Assembly: GCA_035533095.1 (NCBI GenBank)
Contig: DATLUM010000069.1
Coordinates: forward strand, 1 to 53,319
Direction of reading: 5' to 3'
DNA from: Acidimicrobiales bacterium
GTDB taxonomy: Bacteria; Actinomycetota; Acidimicrobiia; Acidimicrobiales; Palsa-688
DNA length: 53,319 bases
The notes under the pieces are model-generated. The model ran no database searches. It was not told the origin of the DNA and was given only the letters and a program-made list of their open reading frames with translations. Position numbers and translations under genes: made by a program. How positions within the stretch are numbered: position 1 is the stretch's first letter; each line of letters starts with the position of its first letter. This document shows, piece after piece, positions 24,611 through 32,181 of the stretch.

Positions 24611-25849
24611 CTACGGATGGGTTGCCTCGGCGGCCGTGCCTCCGCCCGGTGTGGGCGTGAACGACAACCGGAGGCGAAGCGGGCCGGCGATCCCGCCGAG
24701 CGGCGACCGCCACTCTGGAGGCTCCGCGACCGTCACGGCGGGCATCGCCGCGGCGAGCAGCGGCAGCGCCTCCTGCATCTCCGCTCTGGCGAGGTTGGCG
24801 CCGAGGCAGTGGTGCGCCCCGCCCCCGAAGCTGACATGAGACTCGTGTTCGGCCGTGGGATCGAACCCGTCGGGATCGTCGTAAACCGCAGGATCGTGGT
24901 TGGCCGCCACCAGCGACAGTGACACGAGTGTGCCGGCCGGTATCAGCCACTCTCCCACCTCCAGGTCGGTGGTCGTGACCCTCGGGACGACGGACACGAC
25001 GCCGGCGAAGCGCATGATCTCGTCGACGGCCTTCGGGGCTAGGCCCGGGTCGTGGGCGAGGGCCTCCCAGTGGTCGTGATGCTCGGCGAAGATCGTCATG
25101 GCGACGGCCAGCTGGTTGCGGGTGGTGTCGTAGCCGGCGAACAAGAGACCGCCGAGGAGGGACAGGAGCTCGGAGTCGTTGAGCCGGTCGGAGCCGTCGC
25201 GGGCGGTGATGAGCTCGGTTACGAGATCGTCGCGGGGGTTCTTCCGCCGGTCCGCAACGAGCCCTGTCAGGTATTCGCTCATCTGGCTCTGGGCCGCCTC
25301 GACCTCGGCGCGGTACTGAAACAACTCCAAGGACAGCAGGTGGGTCAAAGCGTCCCCCCACTTCGCGAACAGGCCGTGGTCCTTGCGGGGAACGCCCATG
25401 AGGTGGGCGATGACCTGCACCGGGTAATGGTCGGCAAACTCCGACATGAACTCGCACTCGCCTCGGCCCGAGAAGGCGGCTGTCAGCTCGCGTACGAGCT
25501 GGCGCATGAACTCCCTGTGGCCGTCGGCGGCCCTGGGGGTGAACGACCTCGAGACGAGACGGCGGAGCCTCGTGTGATCGTCACCCTCGAGCCCGAGGAG
25601 GGAGGCGGCGGCGAGATCGTAGAGAGGCCCGTCGTTGACTCCCTGAAGGCGCAGGAGGTGAAGGAGCGAGCTGTGCAACGACCGCTCCCGGAGAAGCTCG
25701 TGAACCCCCGCCTTGTCTATGACCGACGCGCCGATCGGCGTCCGCAGAACGCTCGACTCCTTGCGTAGGGCAGCGACGTAGGGGTCGGGGTTCGTCTGGA
25801 AGTCCGGGTCGAACAGATCCAGGTATGGCGCTTCGGACAGCGGACGCAT
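24611..25849 (-). CDS. Cytochrome P450
   Basis: 412 residues, the usual size of a soluble bacterial P450. The haem-binding loop is FGGGAHHCLG with proximal Cys348, the I-helix has GGLLFAGYDTTRNQL (oxygen-activation Thr), and the ExxR motif is EIMR in KAVDEIMRFAG. It hydroxylates or otherwise oxidises a hydrophobic substrate using electrons from a ferredoxin; no ferredoxin gene is adjacent. No membrane anchor. It is divergent, with only 48 nt between, from a membrane-anchored orphan at 25898. A CAAAAT -10-like box stands 6 nt before ATG 25849. Confidence 0.95.
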   Translation of the reverse strand: MRPLSEAPYLDLFDPDFQTNPDPYVAALRKESSVLRTPIGASVIDKAGVHELLRERSLHSSLLHLLRLQGVNDGPLYDLAAASLLGLEGDDHTRLRRLVSRSFTPRAADGHREFMRQLVRELTAAFSGRGECEFMSEFADHYPVQVIAHLMGVPRKDHGLFAKWGDALTHLLSLELFQYRAEVEAAQSQMSEYLTGLVADRRKNPRDDLVTELITARDGSDRLNDSELLSLLGGLLFAGYDTTRNQLAVAMTIFAEHHDHWEALAHDPGLAPKAVDEIMRFAGVVSVVPRVTTTDLEVGEWLIPAGTLVSLSLVAANHDPAVYDDPDGFDPTAEHESHVSFGGGAHHCLGANLARAEMQEALPLLAAAMPAVTVAEPPEWRSPLGGIAGPLRLRLSFTPTPGGGTAAEATHP

Positions 25850-25897
25850 ATGTCGATTTTGTCATAGTCTCGCGAGTCGTCTTCGGAAAGGCGGTCG

Positions 25898-26560
25898 ATG
25901 ACCTCACTCGAACCGGGCCCGTCGCGAACATTCGGTGGATGGGGTCCTCCGCCCCGGACACGGAGGCGCCTCCGGCCGAACCGACCGCGCCGGCTCGCCG
26001 CGCTGGTCGCCTCCGTCGCTTGCGTCGGGATCGCAGCGGGGATCGCGCTGGCGGCCCTGGACCAGGGTTCTTCCGGCTCCCGGCATGCCGGCGCTCCTCC
26101 GCCCGACCTGACCCGCAGGACAGTCGACTCGATGTCCGCGATCGTCGCGGCCAGTGCTGCTGACCGCTCAAGGGTCATAGCCGCGATCAACGAGGTGCAG
26201 TCATGCGCTCTCGCTGCAGCCCAGGGGCAGGCGGCCGTCGAGTCGGTGATCAATGACCGCCGGGGAGCGGTAGCGCAACTCGAACGCTCCGCAGCCGCCG
26301 GGCCGGCGGCTGCGGTGGTCAACGATCTGACGACGACGTTGAACGCGTCCATAAGCGACGACGTGAGCTACATGAGCTGGATGAGTGACATCGCCGGAGG
26401 GCACGCCACGTGCGGCGGAAACCCAATGACCGACCCGAACTTCGCGGCAGCGGAGGCCCAGTCCGACCGGACCAACTTCGACAAGGAGGTTTTCGTCGAG
26501 GCCTGGAATCCGTTGGCGGCGAAGTACGGCAAGCCGACATACCACGCCGAGGACTTCTGA
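25898..26560 (+). CDS. Membrane-anchored protein of unknown function
   Basis: 220 residues. A Pro/Arg-rich cytoplasmic N-terminus of about 30 residues is followed by one transmembrane helix (LAALVASVACVGIAAGIALA, residues about 34-53) and an extracytoplasmic domain. That domain is helical (DSMSAIVAASAADRSRVIAA, AVVNDLTTTLNASISDDVSY), with two Cys (VQSCALAA and ATCGGNP) that may form a disulfide. I do not recognise a family. ATG 25898 has AAGG upstream. It is divergent from the P450 and converges with the carboxymuconolactone decarboxylase gene. Confidence 0.68.
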   Translation: MTSLEPGPSRTFGGWGPPPRTRRRLRPNRPRRLAALVASVACVGIAAGIALAALDQGSSGSRHAGAPPPDLTRRTVDSMSAIVAASAADRSRVIAAINEVQSCALAAAQGQAAVESVINDRRGAVAQLERSAAAGPAAAVVNDLTTTLNASISDDVSYMSWMSDIAGGHATCGGNPMTDPNFAAAEAQSDRTNFDKEVFVEAWNPLAAKYGKPTYHAEDF

Positions 26561-26569
26561 AAGGTCTGC

Positions 26570-27217
26570 TCAGCCCCGAGATCTCGGTCCGTAGCGACCG
26601 ACCTGCAACGGGTCGGACCCCTCGGGGGCGGCAACTTCAACTATCCGCTCGGGCACGTCGTCGAACTCGGTGCGCAGGGCCCTCGACATGACCGCGTGCT
26701 GGAAGTACAGGGCGTTGATGTAGGTGAGCTCGAGGATCTCCTCGTCGGACAGATGCGACCGGAGGGCTTCGAACAAGCCGTCCGGCACCCGCCCGTGGTC
26801 GTAGACGAGGCAGTCCGTGTACGCAAGAACCAGGCGCTCGACCTCGTCGAAGCAACTGGCCGCCGGCCAGTGAGGCACGGCCTCGATCTTCTCCTCGAGG
26901 ACGCCGAGAGCCCTCAACGATTTGCAGTGCTGCGAGAAGACGAACTGGCTTTGCGAAGCCCACCCGACCCGCGTCTGGCCGAGCTCCCGGAGCACTGGGT
27001 CGAGCTTGCGTTCGGGGTTCCGGTAGACGCCGAAACCCTGGACCGAGTGCTCGAGGATGTCGGGGACCGCTGCGAAGACCGTCCACCAGTCGCCCGGTGA
27101 CCCCGACTCGGTGCCGGGTTGCCCGACGGGGTCGTCATCACCGAAGAGGTACTGGTACATCGCTCTGACGATCGGAGCCTTGGCTTCCGACCGCGGTACC
27201 TGGCGTAGTCGTGGCAT
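26570..27217 (-). CDS. Carboxymuconolactone decarboxylase (CMD/AhpD-like) family protein
   Basis: 215 residues. The helical CMD core appears in LGQTRVGWASQSQFVFSQHC and VERLVLAYTDCLV, then LSDEEILELTYINALYFQHA. AhpD enzymes carry a CxxC at the position where this one has SQHCK, so a single Cys is left and peroxidase activity as in AhpD is doubtful. The length exceeds single-domain CMD proteins (about 120). It is followed 18 nt downstream on the same strand by nothing and preceded by the VOC gene at 27236, so VOC and CMD genes are probably co-transcribed. Confidence 0.83.
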   Translation of the reverse strand: MPRLRQVPRSEAKAPIVRAMYQYLFGDDDPVGQPGTESGSPGDWWTVFAAVPDILEHSVQGFGVYRNPERKLDPVLRELGQTRVGWASQSQFVFSQHCKSLRALGVLEEKIEAVPHWPAASCFDEVERLVLAYTDCLVYDHGRVPDGLFEALRSHLSDEEILELTYINALYFQHAVMSRALRTEFDDVPERIVEVAAPEGSDPLQVGRYGPRSRG

Positions 27218-27235
27218 GACCTTGGTCGGGCGGGC

Positions 27236-27778
27236 TCAGCTGAGCGCGCTGGCGCCAGCGGGGTCGTGGGCGACGTCGGATTCCGACAGGGTGCGTGTCC
27301 AGGCTGCGAACTCGAGCAGGATGCCGTCGGGGTCCTGGAAGTAGACCGACCTGACGAAAACTCCCGGATGCATGTCCTTGCTGACGCCCCACTCGCTGTC
27401 GTCGTGGTTGACGACCTCGCTGCACTCGATACCGGCCTCGCGCAGGCGTTCGGCGTAACCGTCGATCGCTTCCAGCGGCACGTTGAACGCGACATGGTTC
27501 ATGGAGCCGACAGCGGAGAGGATCTCGCCGGTGTCAGGACGTGCCGAAGGGGCGGTCACGCCCGGGACCGCCTCCGGGGCGTTGGGGAACCAGAAGAACG
27601 CGAGGCAGTCCCCGTTTCCGCAGTCGAAGAAGAAGTGCTGGCCCATGCCCGTCGGCAGCTCGATCGTCTTGACGAGTTTCATGCCAAGGACGTCCCGGTA
27701 GAAATGGACGGTCCGGTTCATGTCGCTGCAAACCAGTGCCAGGTGATTCACGCCGCGGAATTCAAAGGGCCGGGACAT
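27236..27778 (-). CDS. VOC family protein (glyoxalase/dioxygenase-like)
   Basis: 180 residues. GVNHLALVCSDMNRTVHFYR is the classic start of a VOC module with a metal-ligand His, MGQHFFFDCGNGDCLAFFWF follows, and the second half has MNHVAFNVPLEAIDGYAERL and YFQDPDGILLEFAAW with the C-terminal Glu ligand. This is a complete pair of beta-alpha-beta-beta-beta units, so a metal-dependent lyase, isomerase or dioxygenase is likely. GAGGAGG stands 6 nt before ATG 27778. It is 18 nt upstream of the CMD gene on the same strand. Confidence 0.9.
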   Translation of the reverse strand: MSRPFEFRGVNHLALVCSDMNRTVHFYRDVLGMKLVKTIELPTGMGQHFFFDCGNGDCLAFFWFPNAPEAVPGVTAPSARPDTGEILSAVGSMNHVAFNVPLEAIDGYAERLREAGIECSEVVNHDDSEWGVSKDMHPGVFVRSVYFQDPDGILLEFAAWTRTLSESDVAHDPAGASALS

Positions 27779-27857
27779 GTGGACCTCCTCGTGTCTTTGA
27801 CTGCAATGTATTAGCCGATCGTGGACGAGGGGATCGACAAGCAGAACGACGCCGGCC

Positions 27858-28721
27858 CTACTGCAGGTATTCGGGATAGTCGTTCGCGAAGCGTTCCATT
27901 GCGCCGATGGCTTCCCGGCTGGACTGCCAGGGCTTCACGAGGACGCGGGTGACGCCGGCGCCGGCGTAACCCTCGAGGTCTGCACGGCTCGAGACCGGCA
28001 GGCCCAGCGTGATCTCGACGTGCGGGTCGCGGCCGGCGGCTTCGCGCTGCGCCCGGATGCGGGCGAGGGACGCCGGGATCTCGTCGAGGGTGTGGTTCAT
28101 CGGTATCCAGCCGTCGCCGAGGAGGGCGGCCCGTCGGATCGCGGCGGGCCCGTCACCGCCGATGTGCATTGGAAGGGGCGACTGGACGGGCTTCGGCTCG
28201 AACATCACCGGGTCGAAATCGAAATGGCGCCCATGGTGCTCGACCTCGGATTCGATCCAGAGGCGCCGGCAGATCTCGATGGCCTCGTCGACGCGGCTTC
28301 CTCTCGACGAGAAGTCGAGGCCGGCGGCGCGCCACTCCGCTTGCAGCCAGCTCGCCCCGATTCCAAGCTCGACACGGCCTTGCGAGACGACGTCGAGTGT
28401 GGCGACGGCCCTCGCCGTGGTGAAGGGGTGGCGTAGCCCGATGTTGAACACCTGGGTCCCGAACCGGACCCGCTCGGTACAGCCGGCGAGCATCGCCATG
28501 TAGACGAAGGGATCGAACACCGGGGTGTCGGGACGGATGGGCGGGTGATCGGATCCGTGCATCGGGCTGCCGCTCATGGAAACGGGGAGGACGAGATGTT
28601 CGGGGAGCCACACGGACTCGAACCCGAGCCGGTCGGCGGTCTGGGTGGCTTCCTTCCAGACACGCGGGTTGAGCGTCCCGAGCGAGATTCCGATCTTCAG
28701 GAGTCCCGCGGCGCGAGGCAT
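27858..28721 (-). CDS. LLM class F420-dependent oxidoreductase
   Basis: 287 residues from ATG 28721. The luciferase-like TIM barrel is shown by LKIGISLGTLNPRVWKEATQ, LGFESVWLPEHLVLP, TERVRFGTQVFNIGLRHP, VELGIGASWLQAEWRAAGL and PLPMHIGGDGPAAIRRAA. These features are typical of actinobacterial F420-dependent oxidoreductases rather than FMN luciferases. It would reduce or oxidise an unknown substrate with coenzyme F420. ATG 28721 is fixed by a -10 box exactly 6 nt upstream; longer frames read into the divergent gene. It shares a 22-nt symmetric promoter region with the SRPBCC gene at 28744. Confidence 0.9.
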   Translation of the reverse strand: MPRAAGLLKIGISLGTLNPRVWKEATQTADRLGFESVWLPEHLVLPVSMSGSPMHGSDHPPIRPDTPVFDPFVYMAMLAGCTERVRFGTQVFNIGLRHPFTTARAVATLDVVSQGRVELGIGASWLQAEWRAAGLDFSSRGSRVDEAIEICRRLWIESEVEHHGRHFDFDPVMFEPKPVQSPLPMHIGGDGPAAIRRAALLGDGWIPMNHTLDEIPASLARIRAQREAAGRDPHVEITLGLPVSSRADLEGYAGAGVTRVLVKPWQSSREAIGAMERFANDYPEYLQ

Positions 28722-28726
28722 CGCCG

Positions 28727-28738
28727 GAGGGTACCCTC
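28727..28738. promoter_or_regulatory. Symmetric bidirectional promoter palindrome (GAGGGTACCCTC)
   Basis: A perfect 12-bp palindrome in the 22-nt gap between two divergent genes. Reading right, TACCCT (28732-28737) ends 6 nt before ATG 28744. Reading left, TACCCT (28733-28728, minus strand) ends 6 nt before ATG 28721. Each strand therefore has a TANNNT -10 box at leaderless spacing, and the two boxes overlap by their TA bases. Confidence 0.6.
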
Positions 28739-28743
28739 GCCCC

Positions 28744-29157
28744 ATGGCAAGCATCCAAGTAGAAGGCGAGATCCCCGCTCCGCTCGACGATGTCTGGAAG
28801 ATCGTCTCCGACTTCGGCGGTTTTCTCGAGGCGCGGGGTATCCCCGTTGAGGTCGAGGGCCAGGGAATCGGCGCGCTGCGCAAGCTGATGCTCGGCTCGA
28901 GCGTGCTCATCGAGCGCTTGGAGAGCATCGACGAGGACTCGCACTCGACGTCGTACTCGGTCGTGGAAGGACCACTGCCCGCAAAGGACTACCTCGGGAT
29001 CATTCGAGTGGAGGCCGCCGGCGACTCGACCACCCGTATCGTTTGGTCCTCGACGTTCGAGGCGGCCGGCGAGATGAGCGAGGCGGACCTCGCCGAGATC
29101 ATCACCGGGGCCTACCGCAGAGGCATCAAGGGCCTGCAGCGGCACTTCGGGGGCTGA
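28744..29157 (+). CDS. SRPBCC family protein (polyketide cyclase/MxaD-like)
   Basis: 137 residues. The START-like fold is seen in IQVEGEIPAPLDDVWKIVSD, LIERLESIDEDSHSTSYSVV, DYLGIIRVEAAGDSTTRIVW and the long C-terminal helix IITGAYRRGIKGLQRHF. These proteins hold a hydrophobic ligand in a helix-grip cavity; ligand unknown. No signal or membrane segment. The ATG lies 6 nt after the -10 box of the shared symmetric promoter. A strong hairpin follows the stop by 2 nt. Confidence 0.88.
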   Translation: MASIQVEGEIPAPLDDVWKIVSDFGGFLEARGIPVEVEGQGIGALRKLMLGSSVLIERLESIDEDSHSTSYSVVEGPLPAKDYLGIIRVEAAGDSTTRIVWSSTFEAAGEMSEADLAEIITGAYRRGIKGLQRHFGG

Positions 29158-29159
29158 CG

Positions 29160-29226
29160 TTTTTGCGAGACGATTCCGTTTTGCGGGGCGAGGACGTCGT
29201 CATATGACGCCTGTGTCCCGCAAAAA
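29160..29226 (+). terminator. Large hairpin with internal 12-bp palindrome
   Basis: TTTTTGCGAGAC (29160-29171) pairs with GTCCCGCAAAAA (29215-29226), 11 of 12 complementary, and encloses a perfect palindrome CGTCATATGACG (29198-29209). It begins 2 nt after the SRPBCC stop, so a terminator or a mobile-looking intergenic element is likely. Confidence 0.55.
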
Positions 29227-29274
29227 GGGCACTGTCCGTCCGCGGTGACGAGGATATAGGGGCGACCGTCCGTT

Positions 29275-29540
29275 TCAGGCATCGGGCTGCTTTGCCTTTG
29301 CGGCGGTCCGGCCGCGGAGCATGGACAGGCCGGCGTTGACACCACGACCCCCCGAGAGGAGCCACTTGGGGACGGGGAAGGCACAGTGGCGCACCAGACC
29401 ATCCCCTTCGGCGTCACCGGGGTGGAGGATCTCGATCGTCACGTCCCGTGGGTGCGGCTCCCCGAGCGGTGCGACCAGAACAGCGACCACACCTCCTCCC
29501 GGGTGCCCTCGACGTCCACGGAGTAGGTGTGCTCCTGCAC
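29275..29540 (-). pseudogene. Broken SRPBCC-family gene: frameshifted and truncated
   Basis: From GTG 29540 the complement reads VQEHTYSVDVEGTREEVWSL then FWSHR, which looks like the start of an SRPBCC protein. It then hits a stop after shifting frame. In the neighbouring frame it continues as GEPHPRDVTIEILHPGDAEG, then LVRHCAFPVPKWLLSGGRGV, which is again SRPBCC-like. The frames join with a one-base deletion near 29466-29476. The second frame ends at 29275 after about 20 unrelated residues, well short of a full domain. The rest of 29158-29572 holds only the hairpin at 29160-29226. Confidence 0.55.
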
Positions 29541-29572
29541 GGCGGGAGACTATCTCCGGCGGTTAGTGGACA

Positions 29573-30565
29573 TCACGGCCGGCGGCCGATCTCGGCGTGA
29601 GCTCGGCCCGTGAGCTCCCACCTCCGGTCCTGCCCTCGGTGGTGCAGGACGACCGTCGCGTCCGCGACCTCGCTGTTGGTGCACGTGGCGGTGGAGCCGT
29701 CGGGGTCTGTGTAGGAAAGCGCCACGCCGCGGTCCGCCGGGATACCGACCTCTACATGAAGCCGGCGGGTCCCGACCCGACCCGCAATGGTGAAGCCGGA
29801 CTGGCCGATCCGTGTCCGCAACATCGGAGCGACAAGCAGCGGGACGCGAGGCCAGTCCGCCTCGCCGGGGAGGCGCAGCGCCACCATCGCGAGAGGCGGA
29901 ACGCCGCGCAGCGCGGGTCGGCGCGCGGTCGCTGATACGAGCTCCAGCACGGCCCCGTCGTCGAGGTCGGCGTGCAGCCAGCACCAGCGGTGGGCGTTGG
30001 AGTGCCCGTATATGCGGGCGACCGCTCCCCTGCCTTCGACTCGGGTGTGGAGACCGTCGACGCTCGAGTCGACGGCGAACGTTCCCCTGAAGGTCGCCGA
30101 TGGCCAGGGAACACACTGCGCTCCTGGCAACAGGTGCCGTTGCCAGACCGTCCGACCGAACGTGAACAGCGGCGCGGACAGATCGTCGAAAGCGAGATCC
30201 CACGCGAGGCCGCCGGCTGAACCTGCGAGCCGGCCGGGACCGATCGTCGAGCTGCCAACCGCGAGCCAGGTCGCGGCGTCTGTCTCGGCGATTGGATCGG
30301 GACCGAACCGCTCGGTGCGCGGCGCGCCGCCGGCGGGGAACACGGAGGCCCATCCGTGCGCGTACGGGGCGGTGTCGGGGCGTTCAGCGTTTGGCGCGAC
30401 CGTCTCGTAATGCAGCCAGTAGCCGGCGCCGGTGGTCGTGTCGGTGAACGTCGCGTACCAGACCTCGACGCGGCCGGGCCGCCCGTCCCAAAGCGGTGCC
30501 CCGAGCAGCCGGGTATCAGCCGACGGGGTCTCCCTCGACGAGATGGTCCATGCTTCGCACGGCAT
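29573..30565 (-). CDS. Lipocalin-like/tocopherol-cyclase-like protein of unknown function
   Basis: 330 residues. The sequence is beta-rich with repeated Trp/His motifs: GAGYWLHYETVAP, GWASVFPAGGAP, IYGHSNAHRWCWLHADLDDG, and short strands through to the C-terminus. The central phrase GHSNAHRWCWLHADL recalls the two-barrel proteins related to tocopherol cyclase and CrtC/AttH, in which a hydrophobic ligand is held; this is a weak resemblance. No signal peptide. ATG 30565 overlaps the nitronate monooxygenase gene by 50 nt; no later in-frame ATG or GTG fits before the conserved part. It is probably co-transcribed with that gene. Confidence 0.6.
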   Translation of the reverse strand: MPCEAWTISSRETPSADTRLLGAPLWDGRPGRVEVWYATFTDTTTGAGYWLHYETVAPNAERPDTAPYAHGWASVFPAGGAPRTERFGPDPIAETDAATWLAVGSSTIGPGRLAGSAGGLAWDLAFDDLSAPLFTFGRTVWQRHLLPGAQCVPWPSATFRGTFAVDSSVDGLHTRVEGRGAVARIYGHSNAHRWCWLHADLDDGAVLELVSATARRPALRGVPPLAMVALRLPGEADWPRVPLLVAPMLRTRIGQSGFTIAGRVGTRRLHVEVGIPADRGVALSYTDPDGSTATCTNSEVADATVVLHHRGQDRRWELTGRAHAEIGRRP

Positions 30566-31655
30566 CGATGAACTCGTCGACCATCTCGAGCACCACCGCC
30601 CTGGCCGGGCGGACCTTGTCGAGGGATCCGACCACTTGGCCGACGAAGTACGTCGCCAACTCGCGTGCCTCGGAGTCCGGACGGTTCGAGGCCTGGTGGA
30701 TCCGGTACTGCGGGTCGCCGATCAGCGCTGTCTGTAGAGGCATCCCGAGCGGATCGGGCGTGTCGGGGCGATCCCACTCGTCGGTCCATGCCGTGCGCAG
30801 CATCCGAGCCGGTTTCCCGGTGAGCGACCGCGAACGGACGGTGTCGGAGGACCCCGCCTTCAGGAACTTCTCCTTCACCACAGGCGGGGTCTCGGCTTCC
30901 TCAGTAGTGAGCCACACCGACCCGCACCACACACCCTCGGCACCGAGCGCGAAGGCCGCGGCCATCTGGCGGCCGCGGGCGATGCCGCCGGCGGCCAGCA
31001 CCGGTACCGGCGCGACAGCGTCCACCACCTCGGGAACGAGCACCATCGTGGCGACCTCGCCCGTGTGCCCTCCGGCCTCGGTGCCCTGGGCGACGATGAG
31101 GTCCACGCCGGCTTCCGCGTGACGCAGAGCGTGCTTCTTGGAGCCGGCAAGAGCGGCAACGACCACGCCGTGCGAATGAGCGCGCTCCACGAGGTCCGCC
31201 GGCGGCGGGCCGAGGGCGCTTGCGACGAGCCGGATGCGGTGGTCGAAGGCGACGTCCAGGAGCGGTCCGTAGCCCTTCGGGGAGACGTTGAGACCCGCCC
31301 CGGGGGAAAGGCGTTCCTCGTCGGTCGGCACGGGGATGCCGTACCGGGCGAGCATGTCGTCGAGGAACGCCTTGTGCTCCGCCGGAAGGAGGGCCCGCAC
31401 CTGCTTGGCGTCGATGCCCCCCTCTTCCGCACCGACGTACTTGGGTGGCAGCAGAAGGTCCACCCCGTAGGGCTTGCCGTCGGTGTTGTCCTCGATCCAG
31501 GAAAGCTCGGTTTCGAGAAGCTCCGGGCTGTGCCCCACCGCCCCGAGTACGCCGAAGCCGCCCGCCTTCGAAACGGCCGCAACGACGTCGCGGCAGTGGC
31601 TGAAGGCGCATATCGGGAACTCCACGCCGAGCATCTCGGCCACGCGCGTCCTCAT
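30516..31655 (-). CDS. Nitronate monooxygenase / 2-nitropropane dioxygenase family protein
   Basis: 379 residues from ATG 31655. The FMN TIM-barrel family is shown by FPICAFSHCRDVVAAVSKAG, the loop AQGTEAGGHTGEVA with the catalytic-type His, and AAGGIARGRQMAAAFALGAE for phosphate binding. Nitronate monooxygenases oxidise alkyl nitronates such as propionate-3-nitronate; related proteins act as enoyl reductases or trans-enoyl-type enzymes, so the exact reaction is open. ATG 31655 was preferred over the longer frame because TTGACA-N18-TACCGT ends 6 nt before it. It is divergent from the thioesterase gene and shares its promoter region. Confidence 0.9.
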   Translation of the reverse strand: MRTRVAEMLGVEFPICAFSHCRDVVAAVSKAGGFGVLGAVGHSPELLETELSWIEDNTDGKPYGVDLLLPPKYVGAEEGGIDAKQVRALLPAEHKAFLDDMLARYGIPVPTDEERLSPGAGLNVSPKGYGPLLDVAFDHRIRLVASALGPPPADLVERAHSHGVVVAALAGSKKHALRHAEAGVDLIVAQGTEAGGHTGEVATMVLVPEVVDAVAPVPVLAAGGIARGRQMAAAFALGAEGVWCGSVWLTTEEAETPPVVKEKFLKAGSSDTVRSRSLTGKPARMLRTAWTDEWDRPDTPDPLGMPLQTALIGDPQYRIHQASNRPDSEARELATYFVGQVVGSLDKVRPARAVVLEMVDEFIDAVRSMDHLVEGDPVG

Positions 31656-31661
31656 GGGCCG

Positions 31662-31706
31662 ACGGTACGTCGTTATTGACTGATATGTCAATCGAGACGT
31701 TAGAGT
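31662..31706. promoter_or_regulatory. Divergent promoter pair sharing a -35 palindrome
   Basis: ATTGAC-TGATAT-GTCAAT (31675-31692) is a perfect inverted repeat with a 6-nt spacer. Its left arm gives the rightward -35 TTGACT, 19 nt before TAGAGT (31701-31706), which stands 6 nt before GTG 31713. Its right arm gives the leftward -35 TTGACA (31691-31686, minus), 18 nt before TACCGT (31667-31662, minus), which stands 6 nt before ATG 31655. The palindrome could also be the operator of a TetR protein, perhaps the one at 32182. Confidence 0.65.
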
Positions 31707-31712
31707 CGGACC

Positions 31713-32147
31713 GTGCCCGAGCCACTGTCACAAGAGCAGCAACAGGAGCGACGCCTGGCGGTTCGCGAGATCATGCCGAAGACCCCTTTCCTGGCCGGGC
31801 TCGGCATCGTGTTCGAGAGATACGAGCCCGACGAGGTGACCATCAGGCTGCCTTTCCGGGAGGACCTCACCAACGACGGCACCTACTTCCATGGCGGCGT
31901 CATCGCATCGGTCATCGACACGACGGGAGCGGCCGCAGCGTGGTCCAACCACGACTTCGACAAGGGAAGCCGCGCCTCGACGGTGTCCATGACCATCCAG
32001 TATGTGGGGGCCGCCAAGAAGTCCGACCTGATATGCCACGCGCGGACCGTGCGCCGGGGCAAGGAGCTCACGTTCACCGAGATCACCGCGACCGATGCCG
32101 ACGGTCGCACCGTCGCCCACGGCGTGCAGACCTACCGGATCGTGTGA
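31713..32147 (+). CDS. PaaI family hotdog thioesterase
   Basis: 144 residues. The hotdog fold is shown by LGIVFERYEPDEVTIRLPF, then DGTYFHGGVIASVIDTTGA, where the HGG plus Asp pattern is the active site of PaaI-type acyl-CoA thioesterases, and SMTIQYVGAAKKSDLICHAR. It hydrolyses acyl- or aryl-CoA in the cytoplasm. The GTG start is fixed by TAGAGT 6 nt upstream. It is followed after 34 nt by a TetR gene and then by a thiolase-like gene, so an acyl-CoA degradation operon under local repression is likely. Confidence 0.9.
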   Translation: MPEPLSQEQQQERRLAVREIMPKTPFLAGLGIVFERYEPDEVTIRLPFREDLTNDGTYFHGGVIASVIDTTGAAAAWSNHDFDKGSRASTVSMTIQYVGAAKKSDLICHARTVRRGKELTFTEITATDADGRTVAHGVQTYRIV

Positions 32148-32181
32148 ACGGCCGGATCGTGATGCGGGGCCGGAGGAGACC

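Noticed and set aside
24477-25457. Minus-strand frame of 326 residues over the P450 region
   Set aside because: Most of it is the P450 gene in another frame. Its last 45 codons lie in the gap before FadD, but I find no start or family there.
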